The notes: generated by a model from the letters alone, not told the origin. Counted from the stretch's first letter, positions 46,618 to 55,839 are shown. The stretch is DNA of 64,000 nucleotides from Terasakiella brassicae (GCF_014641495.1 NZ_BMHV01000001.1:186001-250000), one strand, 5' to 3'. Numbers and translations: made by a program.

Positions 46618-48732
46618 ATGACAGAGTATAAACTGAACATCACCGGAATGACGTGTGCGTCTTGCTCCAGTCGCATTGAGAAAGTTCTCAACCGCATGGA
46701 CGGAGTGAAAGAGGCAACGGTTAATCTCGCCATAGAACAGGCTCATGTCAATGTAAGTAACGACCAGTTATCGGTTGGTGATTTGATTACCAAGATCGAA
46801 AAAGCCGGATTTGGTGCCACTGAAATACGTGACGATACATTTGAGCCGGAAGAAAAGCCCGATAATCGTGAAAAAGGGATTTTGATCTTCTGTTTGCTCC
46901 TGACCATCCCCTTGGTTGCCCCGATGGTGTTGATGCCCTTTGGGATCACTTGGCATTTAAACGGCTATGTTCAGCTTTTACTCGCAACCCCGGTGCAACT
47001 GGTTGCCGTTTATCGATTTTATGGATCAGCCTGGGCCGCACTTAAAGGCTTGACAGGGAATATGGATTTACTTGTTTCCCTTGGCACAACGGCGGCCTTT
47101 GGGCTCAGTCTCTATGAATTATTTGCCCCATCCGGCAATCATCAAGCCCTGTATTTCGAAGCTGCGGCAGCCGTGACCAGCTTAATCCTGTTGGGGAAAT
47201 GGCTGGAAAATCGTGCCAAACACGGGGTTACACAAGCCATTCGTGCCTTGATGCATCTGCGCCCGGAAACCGCCCGCAAGCAAGAAGGTGACACAGAAAA
47301 AACTGTCTCTATCAGGGATATTCGCCTTGGTGACCTTATCATTGTCAAACCCGGTGAGAATATCCCGGTTGATGGAAAAATTATCAAAGGTCACAGTGAG
47401 CTGGATGAATCCATGCTCACCGGAGAAAGTATGCCCGTTACAAAATCCATAAATGACGAGGTAACGGGGGGAGCCATTAACGGTTCCGGCCTGCTGGTTA
47501 TTGAAACAACAGCAATTGGTCAGGAAACTGTGCTGTCCAAGATTATTGAGATGATCCAGGGCGCCCAAGCCAGTAAAGCGCCCGTGCAGAAACTCGCAGA
47601 CCGTATTGCCGCCATTTTTGTCCCCATTGTCTGTGTTATCGCCTTATTTACCTTGGTTGGATGGCTGATTTATGGGGTCAGCATTGATATTGCCATTATT
47701 AACGCCGTAACAGTACTGGTTATCGCATGCCCTTGCGCCCTTGGTTTGGCCACGCCCACTGCGATTATGGCGGGAACCGGGGTCGGCGCACGTCACGGTA
47801 TTTTGATTAAGGATGCGCAATCACTGGAACTTGCCCACAAGATCGATACTGTTATTTTCGACAAAACAGGAACGTTGACCGAAGGCAAGCCCGAATTGAT
47901 TGATCAAAGCGGTGATTTTCTTTTTATCGCTGCCAGTTTGCAACAAGGCAGCGAGCACCCCTTGGCAAAAGCCTTTATCACCAATACGAAATTATCAGAA
48001 GTTTACGATTTTCAGGCGACCACAGGGCAGGGGATCAGCGGACAAATCGACAATGTTGTCTATCGCTTGGGCAATCGCAAACATATGCAAAACGCGCTTG
48101 CCCCCTTTGAAAATCAGGCCCAGAAATGGGAAGAACGTGGTCACACGGTTGTTTGGCTGGAAAATGATGAAAGCGTCCTCGGTATTTTTGCCATTGGCGA
48201 TAAAATCAAAGCCAGTGCCAAACAAGCAATTGCCACCTTGAAAGAAAAAGGCATTACGCCAGTGCTCCTTAGTGGGGATAACAAAAAAACGGCGCAAAGC
48301 GTTGCCCAGCAAGTCGGCATCGAAACCGTTATTGCGGAAGTCCTGCCCGCAGATAAAGCCGATCAGGTCAATCAATTGAAAGCAAAGGGCGCAACGGTTG
48401 CTATGGTCGGTGACGGTGTCAACGATGCCCCCGCCTTGGCAGCCGCCGATGTTAGTTTTGCAATGGGCACCGGATCGGACGTTGCCATTCACAGTGCAGG
48501 CATAACGTTGATGCGCGCAGACCCGGCACTGGTGGCGCAGGCCATTGATATTTCCAATGCAACCTACAACAAAATCCGCCAGAACCTGTTCTGGGCCTTT
48601 TTCTACAATGTCGTTGCCTTACCGGCTGCGGCGCTTGGTTTACTTAATCCGGTAATTGCCGGTGGTGCAATGGCGCTCAGTAGTGTAAGTGTGGTCACCA
48701 ACTCCTTGTTATTGAAACGGTGGAAGCCATGA
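46618..48732 (+). CDS. copA: Cu(+)-exporting P1B-type ATPase
   Basis: Pumps cytoplasmic Cu(I) out across the inner membrane. It is 704 aa, with one N-terminal HMA domain (GMTCASC, residues 10-16), the A-domain TGES at 268-271, the transmembrane CPC at 371-373, phosphorylation DKTGT at 415-419, the N-domain HP at 447-448 and GDGVND at 598-603. YN (663-664) and M685/S688-S689 are the P1B-1 copper signature. GGAAGG about 7 bp upstream supports ATG 46618 over 46603. The stop overlaps cueR (ATGA). Confidence 0.97.
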   Translation: MTEYKLNITGMTCASCSSRIEKVLNRMDGVKEATVNLAIEQAHVNVSNDQLSVGDLITKIEKAGFGATEIRDDTFEPEEKPDNREKGILIFCLLLTIPLVAPMVLMPFGITWHLNGYVQLLLATPVQLVAVYRFYGSAWAALKGLTGNMDLLVSLGTTAAFGLSLYELFAPSGNHQALYFEAAAAVTSLILLGKWLENRAKHGVTQAIRALMHLRPETARKQEGDTEKTVSIRDIRLGDLIIVKPGENIPVDGKIIKGHSELDESMLTGESMPVTKSINDEVTGGAINGSGLLVIETTAIGQETVLSKIIEMIQGAQASKAPVQKLADRIAAIFVPIVCVIALFTLVGWLIYGVSIDIAIINAVTVLVIACPCALGLATPTAIMAGTGVGARHGILIKDAQSLELAHKIDTVIFDKTGTLTEGKPELIDQSGDFLFIAASLQQGSEHPLAKAFITNTKLSEVYDFQATTGQGISGQIDNVVYRLGNRKHMQNALAPFENQAQKWEERGHTVVWLENDESVLGIFAIGDKIKASAKQAIATLKEKGITPVLLSGDNKKTAQSVAQQVGIETVIAEVLPADKADQVNQLKAKGATVAMVGDGVNDAPALAAADVSFAMGTGSDVAIHSAGITLMRADPALVAQAIDISNATYNKIRQNLFWAFFYNVVALPAAALGLLNPVIAGGAMALSSVSVVTNSLLLKRWKP

Positions 48733-49148
48733 ATATAAGTAAGGTCTCCAAATTAACCGGCATCAGCGCCAAGACCATCCGTTATTATGAAAGCATTGAT
48801 CTGATGCCCGAACCGGCACGCGCGGATAACGGCTATCGCGATTATTGCGAACGCGATGTTGAAATCCTGCGTTTTATCCAAAGTGCCCGCAAAATGGGAT
48901 TTCCACTGAAAGACGTCGGTAATCTTCTGGAACTTTGGCAAGACAAAAACCGTGCATCGCGTGATGTGCGCGAACTTGCCAAACGTCATATTGACGAAGT
49001 CGAAAACCGCATCAAGGAACTGGAAGGCATCCGCGATACCTTGAAAAATCTGGTCGATTGCTGCCACGGGGATGATCGCCCGGATTGCCCGATCCTAAAC
49101 AGCTTTTTAAAGGAAGACAGCTGTGGCTGCGCCGAAACCACGGAATAG
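48729..49148 (+). CDS. cueR: copper-responsive MerR-family regulator CueR
   Basis: Activates the copper promoter when it binds Cu(I). The 139-aa protein has an N-terminal MerR HTH (KVSKLTGISAKTIRYYESIDL), a dimerisation helix, and the metal loop CCHGDDRPDCPIL with Cys112 and Cys120, the same numbering as E. coli CueR. A C-terminal SCGC pair is also present. ATG 48729 overlaps the copA stop. The gene ends 26 bp inside the following deacetylase gene. Confidence 0.95.
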   Translation: MNISKVSKLTGISAKTIRYYESIDLMPEPARADNGYRDYCERDVEILRFIQSARKMGFPLKDVGNLLELWQDKNRASRDVRELAKRHIDEVENRIKELEGIRDTLKNLVDCCHGDDRPDCPILNSFLKEDSCGCAETTE

Positions 49149-50301
49149 GAAAAAGAAAAAAACAAATCTGGGACCGCTGATCGGCGCATTGCTGATTGGC
49201 GGACCGCTGGTTTATGGTGCCGTCTATTTTAAAGACCGGATATTCAGCGATAATCCGCCACAAAAGGCACAAGGCCAAGCGTGGTACAAAGAACATGCCC
49301 AAGCCCCTGAAATGATCCGTCTGCCTGATGCGCCGCTTATTCTGGCCGCAAAGGAAGCCGAGATCGACCCCCATGTGCGTGAGTTGCTCCCCAAACGCCC
49401 CTTAAAAAAACAGATCCCTTTCACAGTGCAGCCACGCGTCAACAGTGTGGATATGACTGCAAAACCCCAGCCACCTGCCGCTGTTTATGAAGAAGCTTTG
49501 CCTCAGGACGTGTATACGCCTGCAATTGTTCCAAATACAGAACGCGCCCCCGTCATCGTTGCCCCGCAACACTTACAACCGCGTTGGATGCAATATGCTT
49601 TAAAAATGGATGTGCCGACCAATAAACCCATGATCGCCGTTGTTATTGACGATTTGGGATTAGACCGTAAACGCACAGCGCGCACACTCGCTTTACCCGC
49701 CCCGTTGACGATGGCTTTTATCCCTTATGCCAAAAGTCTGGATAAACAAACCGCAACAGCGCGCAACAACGGACACGAACTTTTAGTTCACCTTCCAATG
49801 GAACCTTTGAATGAAAAATTGGATGCGGGCCCGAACCATTTAAACACCCATCTTGCCCATGAAGACCTGCAAGACCGTATTCATTGGAATTTGGAACGTT
49901 TTGGCGGCTATGTCGGTGTTAACAACCATATGGGCAGTCGCGCAACAACTGATAAGACAGTAATGAGCGCCCTCATGGCGGAATTGCGTAATCGCGAAAT
50001 GTTATTTTTAGATTCCCGCACCAACGCAAAATCTGTTGGCGGTGAAATGGCCGCGCAGGAAGGGGTTCCTTTTGCAGAACGCAATGTCTTTCTAGATAAC
50101 GTAAACGACAAAACAGCCGTGCTCAAACAATTAAGCTTATTAGAAAGAGTTTCACGAAAAACAGGCTTTGCCGTCGGTATCGGGCATCCGCGCGACGGTA
50201 CCATTGACGCCTTAAAAGAATGGCTCCCCTTGGCGCGTAGCAAGGGGTTTAGCCTTGTTCCCATCTCGCAAATCGTATTAAAGAAACAAGAACTGAGTTA
50301 A
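49123..50301 (+). CDS. divergent polysaccharide deacetylase family protein
   Basis: A 392-aa protein with a very basic N-terminus, one TM (about residues 17-36), a proline-rich periplasmic linker (about 40-165), and a divergent polysaccharide deacetylase (YibQ/DUF610) domain from about residue 168 with VIDDLG at 174-179, LLVHLPMEP and GVNNHMGSRAT. It is probably anchored in the inner membrane and faces the periplasm. The GTG start lies inside cueR (26-bp overlap), which ties it to the copper message. Family members are usually linked to envelope genes, so its presence in a copper operon is unusual. Confidence 0.88.
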   Translation: MAAPKPRNRKKKKTNLGPLIGALLIGGPLVYGAVYFKDRIFSDNPPQKAQGQAWYKEHAQAPEMIRLPDAPLILAAKEAEIDPHVRELLPKRPLKKQIPFTVQPRVNSVDMTAKPQPPAAVYEEALPQDVYTPAIVPNTERAPVIVAPQHLQPRWMQYALKMDVPTNKPMIAVVIDDLGLDRKRTARTLALPAPLTMAFIPYAKSLDKQTATARNNGHELLVHLPMEPLNEKLDAGPNHLNTHLAHEDLQDRIHWNLERFGGYVGVNNHMGSRATTDKTVMSALMAELRNREMLFLDSRTNAKSVGGEMAAQEGVPFAERNVFLDNVNDKTAVLKQLSLLERVSRKTGFAVGIGHPRDGTIDALKEWLPLARSKGFSLVPISQIVLKKQELS

Positions 50302-50312
50302 GGAGTTCCCGG

Positions 50313-50519
50313 ATGACTAATACATATATCGTTGACGGCATGACATGCGGCCATTGTGCACAAGCTGTCACAAATGCCCTTAAATCCTTAAACGACACCG
50401 CAGACATTCAAGTGGACCTGGAAAAGAAAACCGTGACAGTCAGTGGTATTGACGATGATGCAGCCATTTCAGAGGCCGTCGAAGACGCAGGCTTTGATTT
50501 TAAAGGAAAAGCGGAATGA
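50313..50519 (+). CDS. copZ: CopZ-like copper chaperone (HMA domain)
   Basis: A 68-aa cytosolic metallochaperone consisting of a single heavy-metal-associated domain with the Cu(I)-binding GMTCGHC motif (Cys12 and Cys15). It would hand copper to CopA encoded upstream. GGAG precedes the start. Its stop overlaps the next gene by 4 bp. Confidence 0.94.
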   Translation: MTNTYIVDGMTCGHCAQAVTNALKSLNDTADIQVDLEKKTVTVSGIDDDAAISEAVEDAGFDFKGKAE

Positions 50520-50797
50520 ACCTTGGTTACCTGCTCCCCATTTTTGTCACTGTTTTTTTAGCAGAACTGGGGGATAAGACCCAATTGGCAACGGTTTTAT
50601 TCGCATCGGATAAAAACCATAGTCCGCTGTTTGTTTTTATTGCCGCTGCCGCCGCTTTGGTGGCATCAACCGCAATAGCCGTTATTCTGGGCGCTGCGGC
50701 AGGAAAATATCTCGACAATATACCGCTGAAACTGATTGCGGGTATCGGCTTCATCGCCATCGGCGCATGGACAGTCTTTGATCACTTCAAAGCATAA
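50516..50797 (+). CDS. half-size TMEM165/GDT1 (UPF0016) family transporter
   Basis: A 93-aa membrane protein with three hydrophobic segments and one copy of the family cation motif, ELGDKT at residues 17-22. Full-length members have two such repeats and move Mn2+, Ca2+ or H+; half-size bacterial forms are expected to pair with themselves or another half. No second half gene is adjacent. It is translationally coupled to copZ and is the last gene before a strong terminator. Confidence 0.88.
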   Translation: MNLGYLLPIFVTVFLAELGDKTQLATVLFASDKNHSPLFVFIAAAAALVASTAIAVILGAAAGKYLDNIPLKLIAGIGFIAIGAWTVFDHFKA

Positions 50798-50798
50798 A

Positions 50799-50845
50799 AA
50801 TAGCGTCGATCCAACAAGTTATCAGGATCGACGCTATTATATTTT
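50799..50845. terminator. strong terminator between copper operon and trpE
   Basis: AATAGCGTCGATCC (50799-50812) pairs perfectly over 14 bp with GGATCGACGCTATT (50825-50838) and is followed by ATATTTTTT. It serves the plus-strand copper operon and may also act on trpE from the other side. Confidence 0.9.
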
Positions 50846-50863
50846 TTAATAATTTGAATAAAA

Positions 50864-52384
50864 TCAGTTTCGTTGCTTATCATCAGAAGCAAATTTATAG
50901 GCTTCTTCTGCTGCGCGAACCAAGGCACGTGCCTTGTTGATACTTTCCTGATATTCACCTTCCGGACTGCTGTCGGCAACAACACCACCACCGGCTTGAA
51001 CATACATCTTGCCATCTTTAAGCAAGGCCGTGCGCAAGGCAATGGCGGTATCCATATCACCATTGGCCCCGAAATAGCCGATACATCCCGCATAAAAACT
51101 GCGCCGTTCCGGTTCCAGCTCATCAATAATTTCCATCGCCCGGACCTTCGGCGCCCCGGAAACGGTCCCTGCAGGGAAGCCACCGATCAAGGCATCCATA
51201 TTGTCAAACCGATCTGTATCCAGCTCACCGACCACATTAGACACGATATGCATCACATGGGAATAAAGCTCGACAATCATTTTATCCGTAACTTTAACCG
51301 TCCCGATTTTGGCAACACGTCCGACATCGTTGCGCCCCAGATCCAGCAACATTAAATGTTCGGCCAATTCTTTGGGGTCAGACAGAAGATCTTCCATCAG
51401 GGCTTTATCTTCAGCGGCATCCTTGCCACGAATACGCGTTCCAGCAATCGGACGAATGGTCACTTCACCATCGCGTTGACGGACCAAAATTTCAGGACTG
51501 GACCCCACCAGTGAAAATTCCCCAAAATTAAGGAAGAACAAAAACGGTGACGGGTTTAATCGACGCAAGGATCGATACAGTGCAAAAGGTGGTAATTCAA
51601 AGGGCAGGGTAAAGCGTTGCGACAACACAGCCTGAAAAATATCACCGGCCAGAATGTATTCTTGTGCCTTATGAACCATGCCATGAAAATCTTCACGGCT
51701 CATATTCGACACAGGTTCCGGCAATTCACCAATATTTTCGTTAAAGTCGCGGCTGATCCGCAAACTGGATTGCAATCCATCGACAATTTCCTGCAAACGA
51801 TCCAGTGCTGCATCATACGCATCCTTGGCGCTTAATCCCATCTGCGGGCGCACAGGCGTGACAATCGTGACCACATCTTCGATGTTATCAAAGGCGGCAA
51901 TGATCGTCGGGCGCATAAATACCCCATCGGGAATGCCAAGCGGATCTGGGTTGTTATCCGGCAGTTTTTCCATCAAGCGCACCGTGTCATAGCCCATATA
52001 CCCCACAAGGCCAGCAGCCATCGGGGGCAGGGGGGCCGGCAGATCAATCGCGCTTTCGTCAATCAAGGCACGCAAGGAATCCAGTGATGTTTTATCACAA
52101 GGTTCAAAGGTATCACGTGTCAATCCGGCATTGCGGTTGATCTCTGCCTTTTCCCCGAAACACCGCCATGTCACATCGGGTTTCAAACCCAAAAATGAAT
52201 AACGACCACGCTTGGCACCGCCTTCAACAGATTCCAGCAGGAAACTATCGGGCTCACCTTGCGCTAACTTCATCATCGCAGAAACTGGCGTTTCCAGATC
52301 GGCGACCTGTTTGGTCCACACAACCTGTGCCGTTCCATTTTGATAAAGTTTTTCAAAAGCGGAAAATTCGGGGAAAGCAATCAT
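50864..52384 (-). CDS. trpE: anthranilate synthase component I
   Basis: Forms anthranilate from chorismate with ammonia from TrpG. The 506-aa protein has the N-terminal regulatory half (LLESVEGG, the tryptophan-binding type) and the chorismate-binding half with IRPIAGTRIRGKD, GAPKVRAMEIIDELEP and YAGCIGYFG. ATG 52384 is chosen: it is 1 bp after the ppiD stop (TAA-T-ATG), and the longer in-frame start lies inside ppiD. With so small a gap there is no room for a trp leader peptide or attenuator. It is separated from trpGDC by the copper operon. Confidence 0.95.
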   Translation of the reverse strand: MIAFPEFSAFEKLYQNGTAQVVWTKQVADLETPVSAMMKLAQGEPDSFLLESVEGGAKRGRYSFLGLKPDVTWRCFGEKAEINRNAGLTRDTFEPCDKTSLDSLRALIDESAIDLPAPLPPMAAGLVGYMGYDTVRLMEKLPDNNPDPLGIPDGVFMRPTIIAAFDNIEDVVTIVTPVRPQMGLSAKDAYDAALDRLQEIVDGLQSSLRISRDFNENIGELPEPVSNMSREDFHGMVHKAQEYILAGDIFQAVLSQRFTLPFELPPFALYRSLRRLNPSPFLFFLNFGEFSLVGSSPEILVRQRDGEVTIRPIAGTRIRGKDAAEDKALMEDLLSDPKELAEHLMLLDLGRNDVGRVAKIGTVKVTDKMIVELYSHVMHIVSNVVGELDTDRFDNMDALIGGFPAGTVSGAPKVRAMEIIDELEPERRSFYAGCIGYFGANGDMDTAIALRTALLKDGKMYVQAGGGVVADSSPEGEYQESINKARALVRAAEEAYKFASDDKQRN

Positions 52385-52385
52385 A

Positions 52386-54245
52386 TTATTGAGACTCTGA
52401 CACAAAGAGACGATTAACCATTGCACGGTCGACATTGACGCTGTAGCGACTGCGCAGGGCGTTTACGAATTGGGTCTGCATATCATTGGAAACCGCGTTC
52501 ACCATTTCCCCACGTAACGCTTCGATTTGGGATTTATCGGCGTCACCGTCTGTAGATTTGATTTCACTCAGTACGGCAATGACTTGACCGTTTTGCGTTG
52601 CCCCAATCGCCGTATCGCCAACGTTGCTTTCAAACAAAGTTTTAACAACGTCTTTGGGCAATTTCGCATCCATGCGGGTGAAGTTCATTTCACTGGTCAA
52701 TACCAGTCCTGCTTCTTCAGCAACTTGAGCAACCGGTGTACCTGATTTGATTTTGGCAACGACTTCTTCTGCTTTTTTCTTGGCAGCATCAAATTTCTTC
52801 AAATCAAGAACGAAAGATTCAACAGCCAGTTTCACATCCTCAAACGGACGCGCTTTACTGCTGGTGATATTATCAACGCGCACCATGAAATAACCGCCTT
52901 GGCCGTCATCTTTCATCACCGGTTCAGCGTTCATATCCAGTTGGAAGGCTTCATCCAAAATAGCTTGCTGCCCTTTTAATGCATCTACCTTCTTGTAATC
53001 TTTGCTGTTGGCACGATCATCAGTTGATGCAATGCTCACAACATCGAAACCGACAACTTTTGCCGCCTCTTCAATTGTCGCACCGCCGCCCAAGGCATCT
53101 TCAATCTGATTTGAAATTGCGAACACTTCTTCCGTTGCCAGTTCAAGGGCAACGGCATCACGTAGCTCATCTTTCAAGTCATCAAATGTCGGATCAACCG
53201 CTTCCACCGCATCACTGACATGGACGATGTGCCAACCAAGCAATGATTGAACCGGCGCACTGGCTTCGCCTTTGGACAAGGCAAAGGTAACTTCGCGCAA
53301 ATCTTCCGGCAATTCTTCTTTCGTCACATCGCCGAGTTCCAGCACCTCGCCACCTAATTCAGCAAAGGCTTTACCCTCGGCCAGTTCTTGTGCGGCTTTC
53401 TTGGCGTCTTCTTCATTTGCGAAAACAATTTGTTCAACGGTACGGCGCGCCGGTTTTTTAAATTCAGCATGGCGGGCACTAAACGCATCTTCGATCTTTT
53501 CAAGCGGAACGTCGATTGTTTTGGCAATTGCCGCAGGCGTGATATGCAACAGGGTCAAGCCGCGATATTCCGGTGCCATAAATGAATCGATGTTGTCTTC
53601 GTAATATTTACGAACTTCTTCTTCTGTCGGGGCGGGAACATCGCCAACCGTATCCAGACCAACTGTCAAAACATCTGCAGAACGTTTTTCCTGTAAATAA
53701 ACATACAGGTCCTTGGCGGCACTGCCCGGCATATAAACGCCACTATTTAAAACACTGATGACTTGTTCGCGGGCAAGATCACCGCGCACAAGTTCAATAT
53801 ATTGCGCTTCGTTCAGGCGGTTGGAAAACATAACTTGTTCAAACCGTGCCCGGCTGAATTTGCCGTCTTCCAAAAACATGTCGGTGGATCTGATTTCCTT
53901 GGCGACTTGTTCATCGCTAATCGCAACATCCAGATCATCGGCGTTCACCGCCAAAAGGGTCCGATTAATCGCACGATCCACCACACTGCCGCCAATGGCC
54001 TTAGACAGGTTTTCATCAATCCCCTGATCCCCGGTCAACTGACGCATACGGGCCATTTCACGCTGGAAATCATTATAGACTTCCTGTGCCGAGATTTCCT
54101 TGCCATCGACTGTTGCAACCGAGTTACCAGTTGCTGCGGGGCGCAACATATCCCCAATCCCCCATGCCGCGAAACTCGCGATCAACAGGAATAAAAGGGT
54201 TTTAACGACTATAGAATTAGAGTGTTTGCGAAAACCATCGAGCAT
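52386..54245 (-). CDS. ppiD: SurA N-terminal/parvulin-type peptidyl-prolyl isomerase, PpiD-like
   Basis: Membrane-anchored periplasmic folding factor. The 619-aa protein starts with MLDGFRKHSNSIVVKTLLF and a single TM (about residues 12-30), then a SurA-N-like chaperone domain, a parvulin domain (about 270-360, with the GWHIVHV strand) and a long C-terminal chaperone region. ATG 54245 is taken since MLDGFR is the family start. It is transcribed into trpE, with a 1-bp gap. Confidence 0.92.
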   Translation of the reverse strand: MLDGFRKHSNSIVVKTLLFLLIASFAAWGIGDMLRPAATGNSVATVDGKEISAQEVYNDFQREMARMRQLTGDQGIDENLSKAIGGSVVDRAINRTLLAVNADDLDVAISDEQVAKEIRSTDMFLEDGKFSRARFEQVMFSNRLNEAQYIELVRGDLAREQVISVLNSGVYMPGSAAKDLYVYLQEKRSADVLTVGLDTVGDVPAPTEEEVRKYYEDNIDSFMAPEYRGLTLLHITPAAIAKTIDVPLEKIEDAFSARHAEFKKPARRTVEQIVFANEEDAKKAAQELAEGKAFAELGGEVLELGDVTKEELPEDLREVTFALSKGEASAPVQSLLGWHIVHVSDAVEAVDPTFDDLKDELRDAVALELATEEVFAISNQIEDALGGGATIEEAAKVVGFDVVSIASTDDRANSKDYKKVDALKGQQAILDEAFQLDMNAEPVMKDDGQGGYFMVRVDNITSSKARPFEDVKLAVESFVLDLKKFDAAKKKAEEVVAKIKSGTPVAQVAEEAGLVLTSEMNFTRMDAKLPKDVVKTLFESNVGDTAIGATQNGQVIAVLSEIKSTDGDADKSQIEALRGEMVNAVSNDMQTQFVNALRSRYSVNVDRAMVNRLFVSESQ

Positions 54246-54518
54246 GATGAAGACAATCCAACGATTAAGAGGAGTTATAAATTTGGTGCGCATCATAAGT
54301 AAGGAAACACGACCTCGCAACAGCTTAAACACCCAAAATTTGCCAATATTGTGACAATTTACCTCTTTTCATCGACAGAACGCAGAAAACGGACGAAACC
54401 ACGTCTTAAGATTGACCATTTTTTTGATTATCTTCTGGCTCTTAATAGGCAAATTGTGTAAAAGCAGGGCAAATTTTAAACATCATTTCCTATGACAAAA
54501 TGAATGAGGGTGGACATT
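54246..54518. other. divergent ppiD/tpiA promoter region
   Basis: A 273-bp AT-rich gap between divergent genes must hold both promoters. A perfect palindrome ATTGTGACAAT sits at 54348-54358, and TTGACC (about 54413) faces tpiA without a clear -10. I cannot assign individual elements with confidence. Confidence 0.4.
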
Positions 54519-55286
54519 ATGAGTGCACGACGTCCGTTAATTGCCGGTAACTGGAAAATGAATGGCCTGCGTGCAGATGCACGTGCCTTGGCCGACGAAA
54601 TCGGAACCCTGCGGAAAAACAAATCCCAGGATGCGTTTGATTTATTGATCTGCCCGCCCTTTAGCGTCATCGAAACCGTTGGTCATGTCCTTGATAGCAC
54701 GGGTATCTTTTTAGGGGCACAAGATTGCCACACCGCAGAAAAAGGTGCCCATACAGGTGATGTTAGCGCTGCCATGTTAAAAGATGCCGGATGCAGTCAT
54801 GTTATTCTCGGTCACTCAGAACGCCGCACCAATCATAAAGAGAGCAACGAACTGGTAAAACAAAAAGCCATTGCAGCGCATAATGAAGGGCTCATTGCTA
54901 TTATATGTGTCGGTGAAACGGAAACTGAGCGTGAAAACGGCAAAACACTGGAAGTCGTCACGGCACAGATTAAAGATTCTGTACCGGAAGGGGCACGCGC
55001 GGACAATACGGTCATTGCCTACGAACCTGTTTGGGCAATCGGCACAGGTAAAGTCGCGACTCCAGACGATGTACAGAACGTACATGGTGATATTCGTAAA
55101 ACTTTGGCGGCAAAACTTGGTCAAGAAACAGCTGATGGCATTCGTATCCTCTATGGTGGGTCGATGAAACCTGAAAATGCCAAGGAATTACTGGCTCTGC
55201 CTGATGTTGATGGCGGGCTGATCGGTGGTGCGGCCTTAAAAGCAGAAGATTTTTGGGCAATTGCGCAAAGTTGTCCTAGCCTTTAG
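54519..55286 (+). CDS. tpiA: triosephosphate isomerase
   Basis: Interconverts dihydroxyacetone phosphate and glyceraldehyde 3-phosphate. The 255-aa TIM barrel has substrate lysine Lys13 in GNWKMNG, the catalytic histidine in ILGHSERR, the catalytic glutamate in AYEPVWAIGTG, and phosphate-binding GGSMKPENA. GAGGGTGG about 7 bp upstream supports ATG 54519 rather than 54504. It heads a plus-strand run toward secG. Confidence 0.97.
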   Translation: MSARRPLIAGNWKMNGLRADARALADEIGTLRKNKSQDAFDLLICPPFSVIETVGHVLDSTGIFLGAQDCHTAEKGAHTGDVSAAMLKDAGCSHVILGHSERRTNHKESNELVKQKAIAAHNEGLIAIICVGETETERENGKTLEVVTAQIKDSVPEGARADNTVIAYEPVWAIGTGKVATPDDVQNVHGDIRKTLAAKLGQETADGIRILYGGSMKPENAKELLALPDVDGGLIGGAALKAEDFWAIAQSCPSL

Positions 55287-55295
55287 GGAAACTTC

Positions 55296-55322
55296 GCGCT
55301 AAAAGAAGCGCCAAGATTTTTT
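55296..55322 (+). terminator. weak terminator-like hairpin after tpiA
   Basis: GCGCT (55296-55300) and AGCGC (55307-55311) form a 5-bp stem with TTTTTT at 55317-55322. The stem is short and separated from the T run, so function is doubtful. Confidence 0.35.
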
Positions 55323-55381
55323 CGCGGGCGTAAATTTTGCGCTCGCTCGATTTGTTTGAATGTAAGGATGGAAGAGAAGCG

Positions 55382-55732
55382 ATGACAAACGTACTTCTCG
55401 TTATTCATTTGATCTTGTGCCTCGGCCTGATCATTCTGGTTTTGATCCAACGCTCTGAAGGTGGCGCATTAAGCGGCCTTGGCGGTGGTGGCGGCGGTGG
55501 CGGTATGAGCGGTCTGATGACCGGACGTTCCACCGCAAACTTGCTGACACGCGCAACGGGGCTTATTGCTGGCGGTTTTATGCTGACAAGCCTGATCCTG
55601 TCATTGCTTGCCAATGCAGAGCGCAACACCACCTCTATTTTAGATACGGGCACAGGTGCACCGGCAGCAGTAGAACAATCTGCACCGGCACCGGAAAAGT
55701 CCAATGAGCCGGGTGCGCCTCTAGCAAAATAA
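55382..55732 (+). CDS. secG: preprotein translocase subunit SecG
   Basis: Accessory subunit of the SecYEG protein-export channel. The 116-aa protein has two TM segments (about residues 3-22 and 52-75) around a glycine-rich loop with eight consecutive glycines, then a proline/alanine-rich tail. ATG 55382 follows GGAAGAGAAG. The secG-pyrG-kdsA-eno order is standard in alphaproteobacteria. Confidence 0.94.
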   Translation: MTNVLLVIHLILCLGLIILVLIQRSEGGALSGLGGGGGGGGMSGLMTGRSTANLLTRATGLIAGGFMLTSLILSLLANAERNTTSILDTGTGAPAAVEQSAPAPEKSNEPGAPLAK

Positions 55733-55735
55733 GTT

Positions 55736-55758
55736 CTTGCTTTTGGTTTAAAAGCAAG
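55736..55758 (+). repeat. 9-bp perfect hairpin after secG
   Basis: CTTGCTTTT (55736-55744) and AAAAGCAAG (55750-55758) form a perfect stem over a GGTTT loop just after the secG stop. The left part is nearly identical to the sequence after the exonuclease stop at 19918-19935. No T tract follows. Confidence 0.5.
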
Positions 55759-55773
55759 CTTGAAATTGGATGA

Positions 55774-55806
55774 AAGAGGCGGTCAAATGGCTGCCTCTTC
55801 TTCTTT
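55774..55806 (+). terminator. terminator between secG and pyrG
   Basis: AAGAGGCGG (55774-55782) pairs with CTGCCTCTT (55791-55799) with one wobble, followed by CTTCTTT. It probably ends or attenuates the tpiA-secG transcript ahead of pyrG. Confidence 0.6.
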
Positions 55807-55839
55807 GAATGAATTTGATCGACGATTAGGTTGTTTGAT

